A stretch of 64,000 nt of DNA from CAXBMB01 sp052078155 (GTDB taxonomy: Bacteria; Pseudomonadota; Alphaproteobacteria; Kiloniellales; DSM-21159), in contig JBQJBP010000003.1 in NCBI GenBank assembly GCA_052078155.1, forward strand, positions 124,001-188,000, in the 5' to 3' direction. This document shows positions 25,399-34,849 of the stretch, in pieces. Positions within the stretch are counted from its first letter, which is position 1. Each line of letters begins with the position of its first letter. A model generated the notes under the pieces. It saw nothing but the letters and a program-made list of their open reading frames with translations. It searched no databases and had not been told where the DNA came from. The position numbers were made by a program, and so were the translations under genes.

Positions 25399-26799
25399 TC
25401 ACTGTTCCAGTGCCTTGATGATGTTCTCACACATCTTCTTGGCATCAGCCAGCAGCATCATGGTGTTGTCCATGTAGAACAATGGGTTGTCGACACCGGC
25501 ATAGCCTGTGGCCATGGAGCGTTTGACGAAGAGGACCTGCTCCGAATTCTCCACATCCAGCACCGGCATGCCGTAGATGGGTGAGGACTTATCGGTCTTG
25601 GCCGCCGGGTTGGTCACATCGTTGGCCCCGATGATGAAGGCCACGTCCGTTTCGCTGAACTCCCGGTTGATCTCCTCCATTTCGAAGACCTCGTCATAGG
25701 GAACACCGGCTTCGGCCAGCAACACGTTCATGTGCCCCGGCATGCGTCCGGCCACGGGATGAATGGCGTACTTCACCTCCACCCCTTCGGCTTTCAGCAG
25801 GTCTGCCATTTCCCGCAGGGCATGCTGGGCCTGAGCCACGGCCATACCGTAACCGGGCACAATGATGACCTTGGAGGCATTCTTCATCAGGAAGGCAGCG
25901 TCATCAGCGGACCCGGCCTTGTGGGTCCGGTCCTCGTCAGCCGCACCACCAGCGCCACCGGCATCAGACTCACCGCCAAAGCCCCCCAGAATAACCGAGA
26001 AGAAGGAGCGGTTCATGCCCTTGCACATGATGTAGCTGAGAATGGCACCGGAAGAGCCGACAAGAGCCCCGGCCACAATCAGCAGGCTGTTGCCCAGGGT
26101 AAAGCCGATCCCTGCCGCGGCCCAGCCGGAGTAGGAGTTCAGCATGGAGATCACCACCGGCATGTCAGCACCGCCAATGGGAATGATGATCAGGAAGCCG
26201 ACCAGCAAGCTGAGCAGGATGATGATCCAGAAAGTCGAGGCGCCCTGACTGACACAGAGCCAGACAATGAGCACGACCAGCAGGATGCCCAGCAACAGGT
26301 TCAGCAGATGCTGGCCCTTGAAGGAAACAGGTTTGCCGCTGACCAGCCCCTGCAGCTTGGCAAAGGCAACCAGAGAGCCGGTAAAGGTCAAAGCGCCGAT
26401 GGCCCCGCCCAGGGACATCTCGATCAGGCTGGCCACGGGAATGGCCCCGGCAGTGCCGATGCCATAGGCTTCCGGATTGTGAAAGGCTGCCAGAGCCACA
26501 AAAACCGCTGCCAGCCCCACCAGCGAGTGGAAAGCTGCGACCAGCTGGGGCAGCGCCGTCATCTTGATGCGGTAGGCAACCACCGCCCCGATGCCGCCGC
26601 CCAGAACCAGGCCACCGATGATGATGGTCGGGTTGAGGTTATCCAGTTGGAAAAGAGTGGTGAAAATGGCAATGGCCATACCGACCATGCCGTAAAGATT
26701 GCCGCCACGGGCTGTTTCCGGGTGCGACAGCCCCCGCAGCGCCATGATGAAGCAAACGGACGCCACCAGGTACAGCAGCGCGGATAAATCTGAATGCAT
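25399..26799 (-). CDS. pntB: NAD(P) transhydrogenase, beta subunit
   Basis: 466 residues. The first 260 are membrane helices (domain II). The C-terminal NADP-binding domain III begins near 290 and shows VPGYGMAVAQAQH, the GRMPGHMNVLLAEA loop, FIIGANDVTNPAA and the DVENSEQVLFVKRSM end. With PntAA and PntAB it forms the proton-pumping transhydrogenase, which reduces NADP+ with NADH using proton-motive force. It is the last gene of the pnt operon, 15 bp after pntAB, followed by a strong terminator. Confidence 0.97.
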   Translation of the reverse strand: MHSDLSALLYLVASVCFIMALRGLSHPETARGGNLYGMVGMAIAIFTTLFQLDNLNPTIIIGGLVLGGGIGAVVAYRIKMTALPQLVAAFHSLVGLAAVFVALAAFHNPEAYGIGTAGAIPVASLIEMSLGGAIGALTFTGSLVAFAKLQGLVSGKPVSFKGQHLLNLLLGILLVVLIVWLCVSQGASTFWIIILLSLLVGFLIIIPIGGADMPVVISMLNSYSGWAAAGIGFTLGNSLLIVAGALVGSSGAILSYIMCKGMNRSFFSVILGGFGGESDAGGAGGAADEDRTHKAGSADDAAFLMKNASKVIIVPGYGMAVAQAQHALREMADLLKAEGVEVKYAIHPVAGRMPGHMNVLLAEAGVPYDEVFEMEEINREFSETDVAFIIGANDVTNPAAKTDKSSPIYGMPVLDVENSEQVLFVKRSMATGYAGVDNPLFYMDNTMMLLADAKKMCENIIKALEQ

Positions 26800-26814
26800 C
26801 TGTCTGTTCCCGCC

Positions 26815-27240
26815 CTACTTCTGTTTCTTCTTGAACATGGACAGCATCCGCTGGGTCACCAGGAAGCCGCCAAAGATGTTCACGCTGGCCAGAGTCACTG
26901 CCAGAAAGCCCATGATTTCTGAGAAGGCAGCACCGGATCCGGCAGCAATCAGCGCGCCCACGATGATCACAGAACTGATGGCGTTGGTTACCCCCATCAA
27001 GGGAGAATGCAGCGCGGGCGTCACCCGCCAGACCACGTGATAGCCAACGAAGATAGCCAGGACAAAAACGGTCAGTCCCACCAATAACGGGGAGGCTTCA
27101 TTGCCGGAGGCTGCCTCTGTGATCCCACTGTCCATAACGGTCCGGCTGGCTTCAGCCGCCAGATTTTCCAGATCTTTGGACAGATCTCTGGCCTTGTCCG
27201 CCAGGGACATGGCCTTTTCATTCAATGCACTGGTCGACAT
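26815..27240 (-). CDS. pntAB: NAD(P) transhydrogenase, alpha subunit 2 (membrane part)
   Basis: 141 residues. The C-terminal 95 form three to four membrane helices ([57 protein letters not shown]), the hallmark of PntAB. The N-terminal 45 residues are a hydrophilic helix ([20 protein letters not shown]) longer than in enterobacteria, seen in other alphaproteobacteria. The gene is 3 bp from pntAA and 15 bp from pntB. Confidence 0.95.
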   Translation of the reverse strand: MSTSALNEKAMSLADKARDLSKDLENLAAEASRTVMDSGITEAASGNEASPLLVGLTVFVLAIFVGYHVVWRVTPALHSPLMGVTNAISSVIIVGALIAAGSGAAFSEIMGFLAVTLASVNIFGGFLVTQRMLSMFKKKQK

Positions 27241-27243
27241 CTG

Positions 27244-28632
27244 TTACTTCTCCCCCTGATCTGAGGATTTGCCCGGGGCCGCGGGTGAGGCCGCATCTGC
27301 CGATTTCGTCGCGGCAGTGCCGGTCCCGGCAGCTTTTGTCGCTGCGGCTTTGCTGGCTGCAGGCTTTGCCGGGGCTTTCTTCGCGGGAGCCTTTTTCGCG
27401 GGTGCCTTCTTGGCCGCAGGTTTCTTTGCTGCGGTCTTGCGGGCAGCCGGTTTCCTGGCCGGGGCCTTTTTCGCCGGGGCGGCTGCTGCCAGATCGCTGA
27501 CCGCCTGGGCCACAGCCTCGTGCACGATGGCCCCTTCCTTGGTCACCAGTGCGGTGGCCACGATTTCATCTTCCCAGTCAACGTCAAGATCGGCGCTGTC
27601 TTTGGCCGTAATCAGTTCCAGGAAATTGAACAGGTTGTTGGCGTAGAGACTGGAGGTGTCGGCGGCCAGCCGGGAGGCCATGTTGGAATGGCCAACAATC
27701 TTGACACCTTCTTTCTCCACCACCTTGTCCATTTCAGACAGCGCGCAGTTGCCGCCCGTTTCCACAGCCAGGTCAACGATGACCGAGCCGGGTTTCATGG
27801 ACGCCACCATTTCTGCGGAAATCAGCAAGGGAGCCGGACGCCCGGGGATCAAGGCCGTGGTGATCACCAGATCCATCTTCGGCAGGGTCTCGGCAATGAG
27901 AGCCGCCTGCTTCTTCTGATACTCGGCGCTCATGGGCTTGGCATAACCAGCCGCGGTTTCTGCCTGCTTGAACTCTTCATCTTCCACGGCAACAAACTTA
28001 CCGCCCAGGCTTTCCACCTGCTCTTTGGCAGCAGGACGCACGTCGGTGGCATAGACCACAGCCCCCAAACGGCGGGCCGTGGCAATGGCCTGCAGACCGG
28101 CGACCCCGGCCCCCATCACCAGGACATTGGCCGGGGTAACTTTACCGGCGGCGGTCATCATCATGGGAAAGGCCCGGCCATATTCGGCTGCGGCATCAAT
28201 CACTGCCTTGTAACCGGCCAGGTTTGCCTGGGACGACAACACGTCCATGGACTGCGCCCGGGTGATACGCGGCACCAGCTCCATCGCAAAGGTCGTAACA
28301 CCAGCCTGGGCCAGAGCCGTCACTTCTGCACCGCCACGATAGGGGTCAATCTGCGAAATCAGCAGCGCCCCCTTGGGCAGGTTCTTGCTCTCGGCAGCTG
28401 TCGGGCGTTGCACCTTCATAACCACATCCGCCCCTTTGAGGGTTTCCTTGGCCGTTTTGGCAATCTTTGCGCCAGCTTCTTCAAAAGCGGCATCTGTTAC
28501 GGCTGCACCCAAACCAGCCCCCTGCTCGATCACCACCTGATGGCCTTTCCTGACCATCTTCTGGACCGAGACAGGAGACACGGCCACACGCGCCTCATTG
28601 GGCCGCAGCTCCTTCAAAACCGATATTTGCAT
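27244..28632 (-). CDS. pntAA: NAD(P) transhydrogenase, alpha subunit 1, with Lys/Ala/Pro-rich tail
   Basis: 462 residues. Residues 1-380 are a normal NAD-binding domain I: KELRPNEARVAVSP at the start, the RxxTRAQSMDVLSSQANLAGYKAV region, and the Rossmann VLVMGAGVAGLQAIATARRLGA near 165. The three-gene Rhodospirillum-type PntAA ends near 384. Here about 80 extra residues follow, built from AKKAPAKK-type repeats with roughly 18 Lys, as in histone H1-like tails, before a Ser/Asp end. Its role is unknown. First gene of the pnt operon; the promoter should lie in 28633-28800. Confidence 0.95.
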   Translation of the reverse strand: MQISVLKELRPNEARVAVSPVSVQKMVRKGHQVVIEQGAGLGAAVTDAAFEEAGAKIAKTAKETLKGADVVMKVQRPTAAESKNLPKGALLISQIDPYRGGAEVTALAQAGVTTFAMELVPRITRAQSMDVLSSQANLAGYKAVIDAAAEYGRAFPMMMTAAGKVTPANVLVMGAGVAGLQAIATARRLGAVVYATDVRPAAKEQVESLGGKFVAVEDEEFKQAETAAGYAKPMSAEYQKKQAALIAETLPKMDLVITTALIPGRPAPLLISAEMVASMKPGSVIVDLAVETGGNCALSEMDKVVEKEGVKIVGHSNMASRLAADTSSLYANNLFNFLELITAKDSADLDVDWEDEIVATALVTKEGAIVHEAVAQAVSDLAAAAPAKKAPARKPAARKTAAKKPAAKKAPAKKAPAKKAPAKPAASKAAATKAAGTGTAATKSADAASPAAPGKSSDQGEK

Positions 28633-29095
28633 TGAGTCTCCCCTGCGTTTGGCGGTCAGTTTTCTAAAAGAGACATTATTTCGTCAAATCGCGAAGTGCA
28701 GCTTGCCTTGCTGCAGCGCAACAAGCAACCCTGTTTCCTTTTGACGCCCCCAAGCGCAAGGATCTTACCTCGGCCTGACAGAGTTCAGAAATAGAACAGA
28801 CAAGTCTGTCTTTCAAGTTACAGCTTAACGATATTTTGCTCACAAGAACAAATGGGGCGAAAATGCCGCAGTTCTATTTCCAGATCAGATCAAATGATTT
28901 GAACACCTGAAGGGGTGGAAAGCCTCAGGTTCAGGACCCACTGGAACCAAAACTGCTACAGCCGCCTCAGAAGGTAATGTCGCTTCCTCACCAACCATTT
29001 CCTGGGAGAGTGACATGCTTCGAATTCACATTCAAGTAACTGAATATGATTTCCCTCTTTCGATTATGGAATTTCCCCGCTGCCCGGCCCGCCCT
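28633..29095. other. 463-bp intergenic region upstream of pntAA
   Basis: It lies between the KAP NTPase stop and the pntAA start, both minus strand. It should contain the pnt promoter and the KAP terminator, but no clear consensus stands out. An imperfect inverted repeat (CACCTGA...TCAGGTTC, about 28900-28935) is the only structure noticed. No gene seen. Confidence 0.4.
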
Positions 29096-32000
29096 TTACT
29101 GCAGGGTGCCTTTGGCCATGGCGTTAAAGCGCTCCACATCTTCGGGCACCAGCAACTCGCCTTCAAACTGAGCTTCGTGGCGGGAGACCATCTGACTGAG
29201 CGCTTTGGCTTCCGGGCTGCCCTCCAGTGTTTGTAAGGCGGAAAGAGCCTTCAGGTTGTCCAGCCGTCCCACCCCCTCCAGCAGCGCGGCCCGTCGGCTT
29301 TTTTGCCCTGGCCAGGTTCCTGTCGATGCCGCGTCGACACCCGGCGTGCCGTCTTTCTGCTGCGCTCCGTGGCTGTGCAGGAAAGCTGCAAGATCCTGGT
29401 TTTCGGCCTCGGTTGCATCGTCTGAAGACTGGGCCCTTTCAACTGCGTCTGAACCCAGCGCTCTGTCCGCAACTAACCCGTCCAGATCCTCGACAGAGAT
29501 CCCTCTGTGGGCCATCGCTTTGTGGGCCATTGCCGTGGTGTGATCCGTTTCGCTTTCCAGTTCCACCAGTTGCTGCCGGGCGAGAGCCAAGGGCAGGTCA
29601 TCATCTGCAACCATGTTCAAAGCCGCATAGGCCACCAATCGGTCTTCTCTCAGCTTGGGATCACCGGCTTCGGCTCCCTCTTCGCCTCGGTTCAGCATGG
29701 CCAGATAGCGCAGTCGGTTCAAAAAGCGTTTCAACGCCCGGGGGGTTGTCAGCTTCTGCACCAACAGGGGCGACCAGAGATCCAGAGCCTGAAGGAACCG
29801 CTGAGAATCGGCAATCTGAGCCTGCTGCCGGGACAAGGTTCTAGTGTAGTCCCGACTGAGCTGCGCCATGGCCAGCCCCAAAGCAGCAAAGCCGCCAATG
29901 ATCAGCAGGGGCAAGAAGAAGTTGAAGCCATCCTGCCTGTCTGACCTATCGGGCGCGACCGGGGCCGCCTGATCAACTGAGGACTGGCCGGTTGAGTTGT
30001 CGACTGTGTTTTGCGCCGGATCCCCCTGCCCTGCCGAGCCGGACGCCACAACCGTGTCCGGTGAAGGCTGATCCAGCAGCAGCATGGTGCCGCCAAAAGC
30101 CAGCCCCATGCACAAAAGGGCGATGGCCGCCAAAACCCTGCGCGGTGGCAAGCCGGTTTTGCGCGTTGGTTCCTTCACCTCCTCAGGCCGTTCCCGCGCC
30201 ACAGACTGCAACAGCTTTTGCGCATCCCCGACCCCCAGTTGCGGGACCGGCACTTCAATGTTGATGAGCTTTTCCAGATAGAGCCGTGCATAGGCAATGC
30301 GGTGCTTTCTGGCAGTTTCATCGCCCACCGTCCCTTCGGCAAGCCCCGGGTCTTCCGATCCGACCCTGCTGTGGAATGACGTCGCGGAAGCCGCAGGCCC
30401 CAAGGGGTCCGCAACCTCCATATCCAACGAGGAACCCTGGACTGCAAAGCCGCCATCGGCCTGCGCGGTCTTGAGGTCCGGGGCAGTCTTCATCCCAGCC
30501 GGGGCAGGATAGATCACCTCCACCCCTTTACCGAACGCCTGATCCAGCGGGGTTGTTTCGTCCGCGGCCATCTCAGCTGCAATGTCTTTGAAGCCGTACC
30601 CCAGGCAACCCAGCACACGCTCTCGGTCCATCCCCAAAATGGCAAAGCAGGCACCGGAGCTGACCAGGAAATTGACAGCTGTCAGCACCTCCAGCACCTC
30701 CGGTGGCTGGCAGCGATCCAGATCGTCAATCAGGATCACCGGGCGCAAAGGCGCCATGGCGGCCGCCACATCCTGAAACTCTTCGGCAAAACGATGGCGG
30801 AAGGACAACTGCTCCCGGTAACGGCTGATGGAAAAGCCCCGCGTCAATCCGGCACGCAACTTGGCTGGATCAATCAGGCTTTTGGGCAGCGCTTTGAACA
30901 GGTTGTAAGCGGCAACCAGAGCCGCCAGCGTAACCGGCAGGATGCTGGCCAGGCGCTCTTCCAGAATGGCCCACTCGCCGGTGACCTGCTTGACCTCTTC
31001 CGCGTCCAGGAAGAAACCAGCCAGCAGCACCCCAACCTGCAGTGCCAGCAGCGCCACGAAGGTCACCACCATGCCCGGGTGACGCGCCAGACGCCGCAGA
31101 AAGAGCCGCACCCGGAACCCCTGCCCAGCACGGGTCCAGAAAGGCGGAAAGCCTTCCAGCCGCAGAGCTTCCAGCAGGGCCGCCAGTAAATGCTCTTCCT
31201 TTGTCTGATGCCAGGCGTTGAACCAGACAGGATGATAGCCGTAGCGCTCCAGATCATGTTTGAGCAGGGACATGATGGAGGATTTGCCGCTGCCCCAGGG
31301 ACCTTCAATTGCCAGGGTCAGGGGCGGCTCTGTCTTTTTGTTACGCAGGAAACGGGAAATGCCCCGCGCGATGGCTCCATAGCCCAAAGGATCAGGATCA
31401 CCGGGCCGTAAAGGTCGGTCAGATATGAGGCGATCCGCAATGGAATCCTGTATGGCAGGTCTTTGCTCCTCCTCCGGCACCGGCGTTTTTTCTTTAAGAG
31501 ATGAGGCCGTCTTCGCCGCGACTTTTGCAGGTTGAGCCTTTACTTTGCGGTCAGCGCCTTTGCGTGCCGGTCCGGATGCAGACCCCGCGCTTTGCTTTTT
31601 GCCCAGTGGGTCTTCTGCTTTCAGTCCAACAGAGGCCCGTAAATCCGCTTTGCGGGCTGCGACCTCTCCCGCAACCCGACGGGGACCGCGCAACAGAACA
31701 AAAAGCACCAGCAGGCCCAGAACCAAAACGCCCAGAGCCTGAAAGATCTCCCCTTGCGACCAGTTCAGGCCGGTCACCCCGTTGAACCAGGTTTCAAGGC
31801 CGCTTGCCGGTGTCGCAAAAGGTCCGGCATCAGGGATATCCTTCAGCACACCCGGGTCCGGTGCCTGAGGCAGCAAGTCTTTGGGAGGGCCTTGGGTAAC
31901 ATCCAGATCAGAAGAGGCGGCACCGCCTTTGTCCTGCCCCACATCAACCTGATCGCTGGAAAAGCCCTTTACCGCCCCCTCACCCTGGGGAAACTGGCTC

Positions 32001-32146
32001 TCGATCGACCGGGGCACAAAATCCGCTGCGCCGGGGGCGGGCTCACTACTTCCCAGGTTCTTTTCATCCTGCAAGCGAAGCTCCAGTTCGGGGGTAAGCC
32101 CCTTGCTTTCCGGCGTTAGCTGACTGGCTGCAACTTTGATGTCCAT
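29096..32146 (-). CDS. Large membrane-anchored KAP-family P-loop NTPase
   Basis: 1016 residues. A soluble, acidic, low-complexity N-terminus (1-130) is followed by a membrane helix at about 134-153 and a Lys/Ala-rich linker. The KAP domain has Walker A GPWGSGKSS (282-290), two membrane helices inserted at about 359-380 and 401-418, and Walker B VILIDDLDR (470-478) followed by CQPPEVLEVL. The insertion of helices between the Walker motifs is a known KAP trait. Two more helices lie near 690-708 and 755-775. KAP NTPases are thought to organise membrane complexes, and some take part in phage defence, but no function can be assigned. UbiB-like kinase and TPR genes lie upstream on the same strand. 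Confidence 0.9.
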   Translation of the reverse strand: MDIKVAASQLTPESKGLTPELELRLQDEKNLGSSEPAPGAADFVPRSIESQFPQGEGAVKGFSSDQVDVGQDKGGAASSDLDVTQGPPKDLLPQAPDPGVLKDIPDAGPFATPASGLETWFNGVTGLNWSQGEIFQALGVLVLGLLVLFVLLRGPRRVAGEVAARKADLRASVGLKAEDPLGKKQSAGSASGPARKGADRKVKAQPAKVAAKTASSLKEKTPVPEEEQRPAIQDSIADRLISDRPLRPGDPDPLGYGAIARGISRFLRNKKTEPPLTLAIEGPWGSGKSSIMSLLKHDLERYGYHPVWFNAWHQTKEEHLLAALLEALRLEGFPPFWTRAGQGFRVRLFLRRLARHPGMVVTFVALLALQVGVLLAGFFLDAEEVKQVTGEWAILEERLASILPVTLAALVAAYNLFKALPKSLIDPAKLRAGLTRGFSISRYREQLSFRHRFAEEFQDVAAAMAPLRPVILIDDLDRCQPPEVLEVLTAVNFLVSSGACFAILGMDRERVLGCLGYGFKDIAAEMAADETTPLDQAFGKGVEVIYPAPAGMKTAPDLKTAQADGGFAVQGSSLDMEVADPLGPAASATSFHSRVGSEDPGLAEGTVGDETARKHRIAYARLYLEKLINIEVPVPQLGVGDAQKLLQSVARERPEEVKEPTRKTGLPPRRVLAAIALLCMGLAFGGTMLLLDQPSPDTVVASGSAGQGDPAQNTVDNSTGQSSVDQAAPVAPDRSDRQDGFNFFLPLLIIGGFAALGLAMAQLSRDYTRTLSRQQAQIADSQRFLQALDLWSPLLVQKLTTPRALKRFLNRLRYLAMLNRGEEGAEAGDPKLREDRLVAYAALNMVADDDLPLALARQQLVELESETDHTTAMAHKAMAHRGISVEDLDGLVADRALGSDAVERAQSSDDATEAENQDLAAFLHSHGAQQKDGTPGVDAASTGTWPGQKSRRAALLEGVGRLDNLKALSALQTLEGSPEAKALSQMVSRHEAQFEGELLVPEDVERFNAMAKGTLQ

Positions 32147-32343
32147 GGCTCTGATCGGCCCTGATCGTTGTCCTTCATGTGTAAAAGGCTAGATCACCTC
32201 TTTTTTCAGCGCCTCCCCCAGGCAGGAGAGCTACTGCATTTTTCACCATAACACAGAAGAAAGAAGGGCCGAAAAGCGCGTCCGCCCGCAACCAGGACAC
32301 CCGGCCAGGCATTACAGGACAGCGGCAGGCGGTGTGGGCAACG

Positions 32344-33747
32344 TTACTCAGGCAAAGGCAGGCCGACCTTTGTCAGCGCTGCGGTCTGGCGAGCTTCCAG
32401 TTTGTCACGGCTGAAGTCGTCGATCAGACCATGGAACAGCTGATGCCAGTTGATCTCTGCCTTGAGATGCATGAAGACCGACCCCAGACCGATGGCCGCC
32501 CGGTCCATCAGCACAAATTCCCTGGGGGGTTTAACTCCCCCCAGACGACGCAGTTCTTTGTGCACCTTCCCGGCGACTTCGGCCCCCTCGAAGGAACGAC
32601 CGCCTTCAAGAATGGACTGATTCCGGTCTTCCAGCAGGGGCTTGTAGAGAAAGTGTGCCCAGACGTTGAGCGCTTCCAACAGTTCGGGGTTGTCTTTGAC
32701 CTGAGGAAAACCCCAGCTGCTGTAGGCATGAATGGCCAGATCCCGGTCATCGCGCTGCAGGGCGTGATAGAGGTCGATCACTCCTTCAACAAACAAGGGC
32801 CGGAAAACGCGGATACAGCCGAAGTCCAGCAGGTTCACGCCAGCGTCCTGCGTCAGGGTGTAGTTGCCCAGATGGGGGTCCCCATGAATCACGCCGTAGT
32901 AGTAGAACGGACGATACCAGGCGTGGAACATGTTCATGGCGGCCCGGTTGCGCAGCTCGGGATCTTCCTGTTCCGCCACAAAATCCAGCAGCGGCTGGCC
33001 CTCCAGCCAGCTCATGGTCAGCAGCCGCGCGGTGGACAGCTCTTCATGGGGATCCGGGACAGCAACCTCTGCCTCTTCAGCCAGCATCAGCTGATAGAGC
33101 CGCATGTTCTTTGCTTCGCGCTGGTAGTCCAGTTCCTCACGCAGCCGTTCCGACAGTTCCTTGTAGATGTCAGAGGGGTCAATGGCCTTGTCGTAGCGGC
33201 GGTAGATGGAAAAGGCCAGTTTCAGCTGGCTGACATCAGCCTCCACGGTGGAGGCCATATCGGGGTACTGAAGTTTACAGGCCAGTTCCTGCCCCTCCAG
33301 GCTGGCCCGGTGGACCTGCCCCAGGGAGGCAGCCGCCGAAGCTGTGCGCTGAAAGCTGTCAAACTTGCCCAGCCAGTCAGTCCCCAACTCACTTTTCATG
33401 CGGCGGCGTACGAAGGGCCAGCCCATGGGCGGAGCGTTGGACTGCAGCTGGCGCAGTTCTCTGGCATATTCTTCCGGCAGCGCATCGGGAATGGTGGCCA
33501 GGATCTGGGCGGCCTTCATCAGGGGGCCTTTCAGACTGCCCAAAGCCGCCTTCAACTCTGCGGAGTGTTTTTCACGATTGAGTTTGCGACCGGTCACCCG
33601 GGACCCGGCAAGCTGTGCCGCCAGCATCCCGACCCCGCCGCCCACCTGGGCAAAGCGTTTCAGCCGTCCGGTAACGCGAGAGGATTCGTCGCCAAAAGAC
33701 CGGTCATCCCAGTCGTCATCATCCCTCTTGTCCTGTCTGTCCGACAT
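32344..33747 (-). CDS. ABC1/UbiB-family atypical protein kinase-like protein
   Basis: About 467 residues from the ATG at 33747, which has AGGAAAG upstream (an in-frame TTG 21 bp earlier is less likely). Family features are the KxGQ-region LMKAAQ (Gly replaced by Ala), the Ala-rich loop ASAAASLGQVH, the invariant Lys in LACKLQYP, the catalytic-loop equivalent HGDPHLGNY and the metal-binding LLDFG. UbiB/COQ8 proteins are ATPases that support ubiquinone biosynthesis. The ubi genes are not here, and the C-terminus lacks the usual UbiB membrane helices, so this is probably a separate ABC1 subgroup. Its neighbours are a TPR protein and the KAP NTPase on the same strand. Confidence 0.9.
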   Translation of the reverse strand: MSDRQDKRDDDDWDDRSFGDESSRVTGRLKRFAQVGGGVGMLAAQLAGSRVTGRKLNREKHSAELKAALGSLKGPLMKAAQILATIPDALPEEYARELRQLQSNAPPMGWPFVRRRMKSELGTDWLGKFDSFQRTASAAASLGQVHRASLEGQELACKLQYPDMASTVEADVSQLKLAFSIYRRYDKAIDPSDIYKELSERLREELDYQREAKNMRLYQLMLAEEAEVAVPDPHEELSTARLLTMSWLEGQPLLDFVAEQEDPELRNRAAMNMFHAWYRPFYYYGVIHGDPHLGNYTLTQDAGVNLLDFGCIRVFRPLFVEGVIDLYHALQRDDRDLAIHAYSSWGFPQVKDNPELLEALNVWAHFLYKPLLEDRNQSILEGGRSFEGAEVAGKVHKELRRLGGVKPPREFVLMDRAAIGLGSVFMHLKAEINWHQLFHGLIDDFSRDKLEARQTAALTKVGLPLPE

Positions 33748-33925
33748 GCTTTCCTGACCACTCCACAAACTCTTGAGCCCCTGCCTGTCTTACGACAATG
33801 CCGGGCCAGCAGATCAACAGATAGATAGAGACTTTTCAGGCAAAAGGAAGCGATTAGGCCAAAAAGAAAAGCAAGATCGCCGGCCGGCAGATAATGGCAA
33901 AACATCCAGACGCAGAGGTTTCAGT

Positions 33926-34474
33926 CTAAATGGGCTGGCCGGGTTCTTTGTAGGCCTTCACAAAGGCCAGAGCACCGGGCAGATAAGGATGGATGGCAAG
34001 AGCTTCCTGGTAGGCTTCATATGCCAGTTTCGGGTCATCCAGCGCCTGATAAATCAGCCCGCGACCGGACAAAGCCCCAAAATGGCGAGGCTCCAGATCC
34101 AGCGTTTTTATGATGTCCGACAGGGAGCCTTTGTAGTCTCCCAGGAGATACAGAATGGTCGCCCGCTTGTTCCAGCCCTCGGCAAACTCGGGGGCTGCTG
34201 AAACCAGAGAGTTGAAGGATTCATAAGCGTCGCGCAGATTGTTCTCCGACATGGCCGTCAGGCCCCGCTGCATCAGCTCCTGAATGGTTTCGTCCTCACT
34301 GGACAGCCAGATCAGCCAGATGTTCTGTTCGGCCTGGGCCGCTTCAAACGGGGCTTCGCTTTCTTTCAGCAGATCGAACAGCACCGGCAGGCGCGGATCG
34401 TTTTGATCGGCCCGGCTGGCGGGGGCGGCCAGCAGCAGCAATGCCCCAAGGCAAAGGAAAAGCAGCTTTGTCAC
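33926..34474 (-). CDS. Secreted tetratricopeptide-repeat protein
   Basis: About 182 residues from a GTG at 34474. A signal peptide is clear (KLLFLCLGALLLLAAPASRA, cleavage after SRA). Three TPR units follow: AMSENNLRDAYESFNSLVSA, EGWNKRATILYLLGDYKGSL and SGRGLIYQALDDPKLAYEAY. A periplasmic protein-protein interaction role is likely. Such short TPR proteins are common in alphaproteobacteria and lack an assigned function. It may be the first gene of a loose group with the ABC1 kinase and KAP NTPase (gaps of about 180-200 bp). Confidence 0.88.
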   Translation of the reverse strand: MTKLLFLCLGALLLLAAPASRADQNDPRLPVLFDLLKESEAPFEAAQAEQNIWLIWLSSEDETIQELMQRGLTAMSENNLRDAYESFNSLVSAAPEFAEGWNKRATILYLLGDYKGSLSDIIKTLDLEPRHFGALSGRGLIYQALDDPKLAYEAYQEALAIHPYLPGALAFVKAYKEPGQPI

Positions 34475-34642
34475 CAAGAAACTATGCGCCCCGCTTGTGC
34501 CTTTGTCATCTGCCTTGTCACAAAGTGGCAGTCACTTCTGCGCGATGGGTTGGAAGCGGCGGTCCGAACACAAGATTAGCGAGCATCCAAGATATCTTGC
34601 GCTGGCCCGCAGAGGTCGCGCGGGCTATTGTCCAGCCCAACC

Positions 34643-34783
34643 TTAGAGTCAAATCGGTATAAGTGGACTGACTACCTGTGAATGCTTGAAGCCTGAATTT
34701 GCCTCTTTTCATTGTTTTAGAGGATGAGACAGGGGTTTAGGTACACGCGCAAAGTGCTTTCAACCAAACCGATCATGCTCTAG
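34643..34783 (+). repeat. Dispersed 140-bp structured element, full copy
   Basis: 141 bp, TTAGAGTCAAATCGG to GATCATGCTCTAG. Hairpin II here reads CCTGAAT...GACAGG in place of CGTGAAT...TTCACG: the G-to-C change on one arm is matched by C-to-G on the other, a true covariation. It fills most of the 375-bp gap between the divergent TPR and DUF2817 genes. Confidence 0.92.
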
Positions 34784-34849
34784 TGCAGCCACCCTTCCAC
34801 AAGGGGGGCTTTTGCTGCCCCGTCGCCAAGACCATCGAGGATTTTAGAG

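Noticed and set aside
27269..27646. Ala/Phe/Gly-rich plus-strand frame looking like a membrane protein
   Set aside because: It is the antisense of the Lys/Ala/Pro tail of PntAA.
32332..33828. 498-codon plus-strand frame over the ABC1 kinase gene
   Set aside because: The minus strand encodes all ABC1 motifs; the plus frame is Gln/His/Phe-rich with no domain.
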